NCBI GenBank assembly: GCA_900552975.1
Contig: UWSL01000050.1
Coordinates: forward strand, 1 to 10,537
DNA: 10,537 bases
From: an uncultured Mycoplasmatota bacterium
GTDB taxonomy: Bacteria > Bacillota_I > Bacilli_A > RF39 > UBA660
Reading direction: 5' to 3'
Numbering within the stretch: position 1 is the first letter of the stretch; each line of letters starts with the position of its first letter. Below, piece by piece: positions 1 to 5,441 of the stretch. The position numbers were made by a program, and so were the translations under genes. The notes beneath the pieces are model-generated. The model saw only the letters and a list, made by a program, of their open reading frames with translations, did no database searches and was not told where the DNA came from.

Positions 1-122
1 TAGTTGAACCTTATTTATTACAAGAAGGCTTTGTAAAAAGAACGCCTCGTGGTCGAATCGCAACTGAAAAAGCTTATCAACATTTAAATATTGAACATAA
101 TTTAGATGATAATAAAAAGTAG
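1..122 (+). CDS. ruvB: RuvB C-terminal end (Holliday junction branch migration ATPase), 5' truncated
   Basis: The reading frame starting at base 3 gives 39 residues and then TAG at 120-122. It begins VEPYLLQEGFVKRTPRGR, which matches the C-terminal winged-helix domain of RuvB (usual form EPYLLQxGFxxRTPRGR). In that family this domain binds DNA, and its RTPRGR loop contacts the junction. RuvB is the hexameric AAA+ motor that, with RuvA, drives branch migration of Holliday junctions in recombinational repair. The AAA+ core lies upstream of the window. The tail after the conserved motif is short and ends in an Asp/Asn/Lys-rich stretch. A hairpin terminator follows at once, so ruvB closes the upstream transcription unit. 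The identification rests on a short but diagnostic motif. Confidence 0.88.
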   Translation, partial: VEPYLLQEGFVKRTPRGRIATEKAYQHLNIEHNLDDNKK

Positions 123-123
123 T

Positions 124-155
124 GCTTATCCTTTAAGATGAGTCTTTTTATTTTA
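124..155 (+). terminator. Rho-independent terminator after ruvB
   Basis: A 7-bp stem pairs GCTTATC (124-130) with GATGAGT (137-143), including two G-U pairs, around a 6-nt loop. It is followed by the T-rich run CTTTTTATTTTAT. It starts 2 bases after the ruvB stop and lies upstream of the next promoter, as expected for the end of the ruvB unit. The stem is modest in strength. Confidence 0.7.
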
Positions 156-175
156 TAAAGAAACTTTTTTTCGAC

Positions 176-203
176 TTGACAGGGCTAGTCAAAGATGTAA
201 AAT
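176..203 (+). promoter_or_regulatory. Sigma-A-type promoter of the ireB-greA operon
   Basis: A perfect -35 hexamer TTGACA (176-181) and a -10 hexamer TAAAAT (198-203, one mismatch to TATAAT) are separated by 16 bp. Transcription would start near 210. This leaves a leader of about 30 nt before the ATG at 243, and makes the upstream in-frame ATG at 219 an unlikely start. Confidence 0.8.
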
Positions 204-228
204 AATGGTAGAATAGTAATGTATTTAG

Positions 229-235
229 AAAGGTG
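229..235 (+). promoter_or_regulatory. Ribosome binding site that sets the ireB start
   Basis: AAAGGTG lies 7 nt before the ATG at 243. The alternative ATG at 219 lies only a few bases from the predicted transcription start and has no leader to carry a ribosome binding site. Confidence 0.75.
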
Positions 236-242
236 TAATATT

Positions 243-491
243 ATGGATGATAAAACTAGTTTATTTGATGTTTCCGTTATTAAAAGACGATTAATAGCCG
301 ATACTTTGAAAGAAGTAAGTGAGGCTTTGGAAGAAAGAGGTTATAATGCTATTAATCAGTTAGTTGGTTATTTAATTAGTGGTGATCCGGGTTATATTTC
401 AAATTATAAGAAATCACGAAGTAAAATATTGGAATATGATCGTGCTGAAGTCTTAGCAATTGTTTTGGAAGAATATTTGGATAAACAATGA
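243..491 (+). CDS. ireB: IreB/YrzL family regulatory protein (UPF0297)
   Basis: This 82-residue protein carries the family signature ERGYNAINQLVGYLISGDPG (about residues 31-50; typical [22 protein letters not shown]), followed by the basic stretch and the EYL tail usual for UPF0297. In Enterococcus faecalis, IreB is phosphorylated on N-terminal threonines by the PASTA-domain kinase IreK and negatively affects cephalosporin resistance. Here the N-terminus DKTSLF aligns with DKTMKF of other members, so Thr5 is the likely equivalent phospho-site (inference). I chose the ATG at 243 because of its ribosome binding site and the promoter position; a start at 219 would add 8 residues. It is the first gene of the operon. 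Its TGA stop overlaps the ruvX ATG by 4 nt, indicating translational coupling. IreB, RuvX and the DUF1292 protein are neighbours across many Bacillota. Confidence 0.93.
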   Translation: MDDKTSLFDVSVIKRRLIADTLKEVSEALEERGYNAINQLVGYLISGDPGYISNYKKSRSKILEYDRAEVLAIVLEEYLDKQ

Positions 492-907
492 GATGCCTTG
501 GTTTAGATTTAGGAACTAAGACTTTGGGTTTAGCTTTAAGTGACAAATCAAATACCATTGCTAGTCCATATCGCGTTTTGCGATGGAATGGTGAAAATTA
601 TGATTTGTTGTTTAAAGATTTGGATATGATAATTGATGATAATGGGATAACTAATCTGGTTTTAGGATTACCAAAAAATATGAATAATACACTAGGTTTT
701 GCTGCAGAACGAAGTTTAAAGTTTAAAGAAGCTTTAGAAAAACGTTATAGCTTAGAAGTGACGTTAATAGATGAAAGATTGTCGACTGTTGAAGCAACTA
801 ATTATCTTTTAGATGCTGATATGAGTCGTAAAAAAAGAAAAAAAGTAGTTGATGGAGTTGCAGCAAGTATAATACTTGATACTTATTTGAAAATGAAAGG
901 TGAATAA
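488..907 (+). CDS. ruvX: RuvX/YqgF family RNase H-fold nuclease (pre-16S rRNA nuclease / putative Holliday junction resolvase)
   Basis: A 139-residue protein of normal length for YqgF/RuvX. Conserved blocks in order are the N-terminal strand CLGLDLGTKTLGLALSD (3-19), the LGLPKNMNNTLGFAAE segment (59-74), LIDERLSTVEA (93-103) and the C-terminal DGVAASIIL (122-130). Likely catalytic acids are Asp7, Glu96 and Asp122, all present. The fold is RNase H-like. In E. coli, YqgF has been linked to maturation of the 16S rRNA 5' end, and the family is also described as a candidate resolvase; the sequence does not decide between these roles. The basic stretch SRKKRKK (113-119) just before the last motif could contact nucleic acid. 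The ATG overlaps the ireB stop, and the next gene begins 2 nt after the TAA. Confidence 0.93.
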   Translation: MRCLGLDLGTKTLGLALSDKSNTIASPYRVLRWNGENYDLLFKDLDMIIDDNGITNLVLGLPKNMNNTLGFAAERSLKFKEALEKRYSLEVTLIDERLSTVEATNYLLDADMSRKKRKKVVDGVAASIILDTYLKMKGE

Positions 908-909
908 TT

Positions 910-1200
910 ATGGAACAAGAAAAAAAAGGTTTATTTACAATAATTAATGATAAAGGAGAAGAAGTTGAATGTGAGATTCTTTTTACTTTTGACTCAGATG
1001 AAACAAAAAAAAGTTACATTGTTTATACAGACAATACTTTAGATGATGCTGGAAGTACTAAAGTATATGCATCAGTTTATGATCCAACTGGTCAAAGTTC
1101 AGAACTAATGCCAATCGAAACAGAAAAAGAATGGTTAGTTATTGAAAATATTTTATCTACTGTACAAGAAAAAATTGATGAGGCAGCTAGTAATAATTAA
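910..1200 (+). CDS. yrzB: DUF1292 family protein (YrzB-like)
   Basis: A 96-residue acidic protein with the DUF1292 pattern: a beta-rich N-terminal half containing CEILFTFDSDETKKSYIVYT (about 21-40), then KVYASVYDP (51-59) and an amphipathic C-terminal helix with EKEWLVIENIL (72-82). No catalytic motif, signal peptide or membrane segment is visible. Its function is not established. The family is conserved in Bacilli and Clostridia directly after ruvX, which suggests a linked role, but nothing in the sequence says what it is. A good ribosome binding site (AAAGGTGA, 896-903) precedes the ATG by 6 nt. The TAA overlaps the mltG ATG by one base (TAATG). Confidence 0.88.
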   Translation: MEQEKKGLFTIINDKGEEVECEILFTFDSDETKKSYIVYTDNTLDDAGSTKVYASVYDPTGQSSELMPIETEKEWLVIENILSTVQEKIDEAASNN

Positions 1201-2255
1201 TGAAGAAAAAGACAAAGAAAATAATATTGATTGTTTTAGCGATAATAATATTATCTATTGGTGGTGGAATAATAGGAGGAGTACTATTTTATAGTACTTC
1301 TTTGAGCGCTACCGGTAATAGTAATGAAGAGATAATTTTTATTATTAAATCCGGTACTCCTACAAAAGTTATTATCGATAATATGGTAGATTCTGGCTTG
1401 GTAAAAAATAAATATGCTGGTTATATTTATGTGAAAACGCATAAGGGTATTAATTTACAAGCTGGGACATATGTTTTAAATAAAGGAATGAATTTTCAAG
1501 AAATTATTAAAGCATTAAACAATGGAGATATCCTAGATGATAGTGTAAGTATTACATTTGTTGAAGGAAAAAGAATAAAAAGTTATGCTAAACAAATTAG
1601 TGAAAAATTTGGCTACAGTGAAGATGAAATATTAGGGGTATGGAATAATAAAGAATATTTACAAGAACTTATTGATAAGTATTGGTTCTTGACTGATGAT
1701 ATTTTAAATGATAAATTATATTATGCACTTGAGGGGTATTTATATCCTAATACTTATCAATTTAAAAAGGATGCTTCTATTAAAGAAATAACCGAGAAAA
1801 TGTTGGATACAACGGGTGTTTTTTTAGGTAAGTATAAAAGTGAAATAGAAAATAGTAATTATTCAGTACATGAGATTTTGAGCATGGCAGGGATTATTGA
1901 ACTTGAAGCAGTTTCTAATGAAGATCGTGAGAAAGTCTCTCAAGTTATTTATAAACGTCTTAACTTGGGAATGACTTTAGGAATGGATGTTACAACTTAT
2001 TATGCAGTACAAAAAGAAATGAAAGAAGAGTTGTGGCAGAAGGATTTAGATACTAATAATCCTTATAATACGAGAGTTGTATCTGGTTTACCAGTAGGTC
2101 CAATTTGTAATTCAAGTATTGAAAGTGTGATTGCAGCTTTAGAACCTGCTAAAACAGATTATTTATATTTCTATGCTGATGTAAAAACTGGTCGTGTATA
2201 CTTTGCCCAAAATGAAAGTGAGTTTCAAGCATTGATACAAAAATATAAAGTTTAG
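1200..2255 (+). CDS. mltG: MltG endolytic murein transglycosylase (YceG/YrrL family)
   Basis: This 351-residue protein cleaves nascent glycan strands in the outer membrane-proximal wall and is thought to act as a terminase of peptidoglycan synthesis. It begins with a basic cytoplasmic tail (MKKKTKK), then one membrane segment (about 8-31) anchoring an extracellular region. A LysM-like subdomain (about 43-110) is followed by the catalytic YceG core. Core motifs are VEGKRI (121-126), LEGYLYPNTYQF (177-188), LSMAGIIELEA (227-237), YKRLNLGMTLGMDVTTYYA (251-269) and NPYNTRVVSGLPVGPICN (287-304). Glu234 aligns with the catalytic Glu of E. coli MltG (E218). All expected landmarks are present and the length is normal. 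The ATG overlaps the previous stop, and the only visible GAGG-like site (about 1179-1183) lies rather far upstream, so translation may depend on coupling. Confidence 0.95.
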   Translation: MKKKTKKIILIVLAIIILSIGGGIIGGVLFYSTSLSATGNSNEEIIFIIKSGTPTKVIIDNMVDSGLVKNKYAGYIYVKTHKGINLQAGTYVLNKGMNFQEIIKALNNGDILDDSVSITFVEGKRIKSYAKQISEKFGYSEDEILGVWNNKEYLQELIDKYWFLTDDILNDKLYYALEGYLYPNTYQFKKDASIKEITEKMLDTTGVFLGKYKSEIENSNYSVHEILSMAGIIELEAVSNEDREKVSQVIYKRLNLGMTLGMDVTTYYAVQKEMKEELWQKDLDTNNPYNTRVVSGLPVGPICNSSIESVIAALEPAKTDYLYFYADVKTGRVYFAQNESEFQALIQKYKV

Positions 2256-2270
2256 ATATTAGGTGATAAT

Positions 2271-2864
2271 ATGAGAGAAAAAATACTAGAAATGGAACGT
2301 TATGCCAAAGATTATAACGTACCGATAATTGAAAAAGAATCAATTGCATTCATTATGAAATTTATCAAAGAAAATAATATTAAGGATATTTTGGAAATAG
2401 GTAGTGCTATTGGTTATTCAGCTATCTTAATGGCAAGTGTTAGTGATAAAGTAACAGTTACAACAATTGAACGTGATGATACAAGATACATGGAATGTTT
2501 AAAAAATGTTAAAAAATGTGAATTGGAAAAAAGAATTAATGTTGTTTGTCAAGATGCTTTAGAAATGAATCTAAGTGGGGTAAGTTATGATTTAATATTT
2601 ATTGATGCAGCTAAAGGGCAATATACAAAGTTCTTTGAAAAATATAAATATTTTTTAAAACCAGGTGGAGTAATAATTACAGATAATTTAAAATTCCATG
2701 GACATGTTGGAAATAGAAATAATATTGCTAGTAGAAACTTAAAACAATTAGTTGGCAAAATAGAAAATTATATTGATTTTTTGAAAAATAATGATGAATT
2801 TGAAACTAAATTTTATGATGTTGGAGACGGCTTATCTGTAAGCATGAGAAAAAATGAAATCTAA
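2271..2864 (+). CDS. trmR: TrmR/YrrM-type O-methyltransferase (tRNA 5-hydroxyuridine methyltransferase)
   Basis: A 197-residue class I SAM-dependent methyltransferase of the O-methyltransferase family 3 (catechol-OMT-like). SAM-binding motif I is ILEIGSAIGYSAI (40-52), the acidic motif II is TTIERDD (64-70), and the metal-site signature is LIFIDAAKGQY (108-118). It is followed by LKPGGVIITDNLKFHGHV (129-146). Asp112, Asp138 and Asn139 are the likely divalent-metal ligands. B. subtilis YrrM (TrmR) converts 5-hydroxyuridine at tRNA wobble position 34 to 5-methoxyuridine. The assignment here rests on the family and, strongly, on the two adjacent U32 genes, which make the hydroxylated substrate. 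The ribosome binding site TTAGGTGAT precedes the ATG. The gene end overlaps the next gene by 11 nt. Another small-molecule or tRNA O-methyltransferase role is possible but less likely here. Confidence 0.88.
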   Translation: MREKILEMERYAKDYNVPIIEKESIAFIMKFIKENNIKDILEIGSAIGYSAILMASVSDKVTVTTIERDDTRYMECLKNVKKCELEKRINVVCQDALEMNLSGVSYDLIFIDAAKGQYTKFFEKYKYFLKPGGVIITDNLKFHGHVGNRNNIASRNLKQLVGKIENYIDFLKNNDEFETKFYDVGDGLSVSMRKNEI

Positions 2865-3666
2865 AATACTAATTAACGTAGAAAAGATCGAAGAAATAGA
2901 TGATTATAGAAAAGCAGGTATAACTGCTTTTCTTTTTGCTTTAACAGATTATACAGTTGGCTATGCCAATACTTACACTATTTCAGAAATAGAAAAAATT
3001 GATGTTTCAAATAAATATATTTTAATTAATAGATTACTAGAATGCCATGATGTTGATAATTTAAAAAAATTATTAAAACAGTTAAAAACAATTAAAGGGA
3101 TTGTTTATGAAGATATTGCAGTTTATCGAATTGTTAAAGAATTGAATTTAGATATTGAATTAATATATTTCCAAAATCATTTTGGAACTAATTCACGTAG
3201 TATTAATTTCTGGTTAGATCGTGTTGATAGTATGTTTTTAAGTAATGAATTAACGGAAGAAGAAATTAAGGATATTTTAACAAAAGTTAATAAAGATGTG
3301 TGTCTTAATGTTTTTGGATATAATCAAATTATGTATTCAAGAAGAAGCTTGTTAACGAATTGGAGTAGAGAATTTAATATTCCTTATAAAAATAATAACA
3401 TCTTAGAGGAAGTTTGCACTAAGATTAAAATAAGAGCTATTGAAAATAAGTATGGAACAGTAATGTATTCAGAAAATATTTTTAATGGTTTAAAGTTATT
3501 AGAATTAGATCATTTAAAATATGGATATTTTAATACAACTTTTATTTCTCATGAAGATGTTATGAAAGTTTTAAATAATGAAGATAATATTTTAAATTTT
3601 GATGAAGGGTTCTTAAAGAAAGCAACAATATATAAATTGAAAGAGAGGAGCAAGCATAATGGATAA
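2854..3666 (+). CDS. trhP1: Short peptidase-U32 family protein, TrhP1/YrrN-like (tRNA U34 hydroxylation partner)
   Basis: A 270-residue protein placed between trmR and a full-length U32 gene, as is yrrN (trhP1) in B. subtilis. Similarity to the U32 fold shows in the parallel strand-helix pattern and in NVFGYNQIMYSRRSLLTNW (152-170), which aligns with the U32 signature of the next protein (CFVHGAMC..SGRCVLSNY). In this alignment the two signature cysteines are replaced (C169 by Gln158, C176 by Ser165). Only C64, C150 and C188 exist, and not in that arrangement. It therefore probably cannot hold the usual iron-sulfur cluster and may act as a partner subunit (inference). No signal peptide is present, so it is cytosolic. 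It overlaps trmR by 11 nt and the next gene by 8 nt, has no strong ribosome binding site, and is likely translationally coupled. Confidence 0.8.
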   Translation: MKSKILINVEKIEEIDDYRKAGITAFLFALTDYTVGYANTYTISEIEKIDVSNKYILINRLLECHDVDNLKKLLKQLKTIKGIVYEDIAVYRIVKELNLDIELIYFQNHFGTNSRSINFWLDRVDSMFLSNELTEEEIKDILTKVNKDVCLNVFGYNQIMYSRRSLLTNWSREFNIPYKNNNILEEVCTKIKIRAIENKYGTVMYSENIFNGLKLLELDHLKYGYFNTTFISHEDVMKVLNNEDNILNFDEGFLKKATIYKLKERSKHNG

Positions 3667-4861
3667 GGTAGAATTACTTGCTCCGGCAGGCGATTTAGAA
3701 AGGTTAAAAATTGCTTGTTTATATGGAGCCGATGCAATTTATGTAGGTGGACAAAATTTTAGCTTAAGAGCAAATGCTTTGAATTTTGATTTAGAGCAAA
3801 TGGAAGAAGCGGTTTTGTTTGCACATGCTTTAAATAAAAAAGTTTATGTAACAGTTAATATTGTTTTTCATGAAAAAGACTTAGAAGGGCTAGAAGAATA
3901 TTTAAAAGATTTGGATCGTATTGGAGTTGATGCTATTATTGCTTCTGATGTTGTAGTAATGGATTTATGGCAGAAGTTAGGTTTACATTTAGAATTACAT
4001 GTTAGTACGCAAGCATCAAGTCTAAATTATGAAACTGTCTTATTTTATAAGAGTTTAGGAGCAACAAGAGTTGTTTTGGCGCGTGAAGCTTCATGTGATG
4101 ATATAAAAAGAATTAAGGATGAAACAGGAATAGAATTAGAATGTTTTGTTCATGGGGCAATGTGTACGAGTTTTAGTGGTCGTTGTGTTTTGTCCAATTA
4201 TTATACAAATCGTGATAGTAATCGTGGAGGTTGTGCTCAAATTTGTCGTTGGACTTTTAAACCAGATAACACAGATCAAATTTTTAGTATGACACCAAAA
4301 GATTTAAATTTTATTTCTTATATTGAAGAAATGATTCAAATTGGTGTTAATTCATTTAAGGTTGAAGGGCGTATGCGAAGTGTTTATTATATTGCGACTG
4401 TTATTGGGGTTTATCGTAAGGTTATTGATATGGTAATGAATAATACTTTAACAGATGCATATACTAAGTATTATTTAGATATACTAAATCGTTGTGCTAA
4501 TCGCGATTCAACACCTCAATTCTTTAAAAGTTTGCCAACAGAAAAAGAACAATACTTTTTAGGAAGAGACGAGGTAAGCAACAAAGACTTTTTAGGCATT
4601 GTGCTTGATTATGATTTTGAAAGTCAAATGGTTACTTTAGAACAAAGAAATTATTTTAAGGCAGGCGATAAAGTAGAATTTTTTGGACCAAAAATGGATG
4701 CAACAACTTTTGTTATTCCAGATAAAATTTATGATAAGGATAATAAGTTGATTGATGTAGCTCGTCATCCTAAAATGATAGTTAAATTTAGAGTCCCATT
4801 TACTTTAAAAACGTTTGACATGATGCGTGTTAAAGTGTTTGACATTTACGATTATTTGTAG
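3659..4861 (+). CDS. trhP2: Peptidase-U32 family tRNA hydroxylation protein TrhP2/YrrO (prephenate-dependent ho5U34 synthesis)
   Basis: A 400-residue protein with the U32 N-terminal hallmark ELLAPAGDLERLKIACLYGA (5-24), DAIYVGG (25-31), and the complete U32 signature ECFVHGAMCTSFSGRCVLS (161-179). Then come GGCAQICRW (190-198) and the SFKVEGRMRSVYYIA stretch (232-246). Cys169, Cys176 and Cys192/Cys196 are plausible iron-sulfur ligands, by analogy with related U32 proteins. A C-terminal beta-barrel-like domain (about 310-400) has the usual DYDFESQMVTLEQRNYFKAGD. Despite the name these are not proven proteases: TrhP in E. coli (YegQ) and B. subtilis (YrrN/YrrO) hydroxylates wobble uridine of tRNAs in a prephenate-dependent way. 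The good ribosome binding site AGAGAGGAG (3641-3649) lies inside the previous gene. A 39-nt gap follows before greA, with no convincing terminator. Confidence 0.92.
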   Translation: MDKVELLAPAGDLERLKIACLYGADAIYVGGQNFSLRANALNFDLEQMEEAVLFAHALNKKVYVTVNIVFHEKDLEGLEEYLKDLDRIGVDAIIASDVVVMDLWQKLGLHLELHVSTQASSLNYETVLFYKSLGATRVVLAREASCDDIKRIKDETGIELECFVHGAMCTSFSGRCVLSNYYTNRDSNRGGCAQICRWTFKPDNTDQIFSMTPKDLNFISYIEEMIQIGVNSFKVEGRMRSVYYIATVIGVYRKVIDMVMNNTLTDAYTKYYLDILNRCANRDSTPQFFKSLPTEKEQYFLGRDEVSNKDFLGIVLDYDFESQMVTLEQRNYFKAGDKVEFFGPKMDATTFVIPDKIYDKDNKLIDVARHPKMIVKFRVPFTLKTFDMMRVKVFDIYDYL

Positions 4862-4884
4862 TATTCTTAATAAGATATTTTTTT

Positions 4885-4891
4885 GAAGGAG
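4885..4891 (+). promoter_or_regulatory. Ribosome binding site that sets the greA start
   Basis: GAAGGAG lies 9 nt upstream of the ATG at 4901. An in-frame TTG at 4883 would add 6 residues, but it sits before this site and has none of its own. Confidence 0.85.
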
Positions 4892-4900
4892 ATGCTTGAT

Positions 4901-5371
4901 ATGGCAAAGAAAGAAGAAATTTTGTTAACTGCTGCTGGATATGTTGAATTAGAGCAAGAGTTAAATGATTTAAGAGTAAACAAAAGGGCTGAGAATGTTT
5001 TAGCTATTAAAGAAGCTAGAAGTCATGGTGATTTGTCAGAAAATTCTGAGTATGATGCTGCACGTGATGAACAAGCAAAAATAGAAGCTAGAATTCAAGA
5101 ACTTGAATATAAATTAGAAAATGCTACCATTATTGATAGTAAAGATAAATCAACTATTAATGTTGGATGTAAAGTTAAGATATTATATGTTGATGATAAT
5201 GAAGAAGATGAATATACAATTGTAGGTTCATTGGAAGCTGATCCATTTGAAAATAAAATTAGTAATGAATCACCAATTGGTATGGCTATTATCGGAAAAA
5301 AAGTTGGTGATGTAGTATCAGTTGATGCCAATGGTTCATCATATGATGTTAAAATATTAGAAATAGCTTAA
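4901..5371 (+). CDS. greA: Transcription elongation factor GreA
   Basis: A 156-residue protein of the normal GreA length. The N-terminal coiled coil (about 1-78) begins MAKKEEILLTAAGYVELEQE and carries the family signature AIKEARSHGDLSENSEYDAA (35-54). The tip acids Asp44 and Glu47 are those that reach into the RNA polymerase secondary channel to stimulate cleavage of backtracked RNA. The C-terminal FKBP-like domain (about 85-156) includes VGCKVKILYVDD, SNESPIGMAIIGKKVGD and the closing YDVKILEIA. I chose the ATG at 4901 from the GAAGGAG site and from family alignment. It is the last gene of the operon, as greA also is in the related yrzL-yrrO cluster of Bacilli. Its TAA stop falls in the loop of the terminator hairpin. 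Confidence 0.97.
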   Translation: MAKKEEILLTAAGYVELEQELNDLRVNKRAENVLAIKEARSHGDLSENSEYDAARDEQAKIEARIQELEYKLENATIIDSKDKSTINVGCKVKILYVDDNEEDEYTIVGSLEADPFENKISNESPIGMAIIGKKVGDVVSVDANGSSYDVKILEIA

Positions 5372-5384
5372 TAGCTATTTTTTT
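5361..5384 (+). terminator. Rho-independent terminator overlapping the greA stop
   Basis: A perfect 8-bp stem pairs AAATAGCT (5361-5368) with AGCTATTT (5373-5380) around the loop TAAT. It runs directly into a T tract ending at 5384. The greA stop codon TAA (5369-5371) is in the loop, so the last codons of greA form the 5' arm. Confidence 0.88.
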
Positions 5385-5386
5385 GG

Positions 5387-5415
5387 TTGTATTATTGGGA
5401 ATAATTAGATATAAT
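5387..5415 (+). promoter_or_regulatory. Promoter of tig
   Basis: A perfect -10 TATAAT (5410-5415) lies 17 bp from a weak -35 TTGTAT (5387-5392). The promoter lies just behind the greA terminator, so tig has its own transcript. The predicted leader is about 20 nt and contains little more than the ribosome binding site. Confidence 0.65.
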
Positions 5416-5428
5416 ATTCTTGTTTGAA

Positions 5429-5435
5429 AAGGAGG
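5429..5435 (+). promoter_or_regulatory. Ribosome binding site that sets a GTG start for tig
   Basis: AAGGAGG, a near-perfect site, lies 6 nt before GTG at 5442. An in-frame TTG at 5424 would put this site inside the coding region and would lie at the predicted transcription start, so it is rejected. Confidence 0.88.
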
Positions 5436-5441
5436 AATATC

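Noticed and set aside
219..242. Upstream in-frame ATG giving an 8-residue longer IreB
   Set aside because: It lies about 9 nt from the predicted transcription start and has no ribosome binding site; AAAGGTG is correctly placed for the ATG at 243.
4862..4884. Possible terminator between trhP2 and greA (TCTTAATAAGA followed by T's)
   Set aside because: The palindrome leaves no room for a stable stem with a loop of at least three bases; the arms are A/T-rich and very short.
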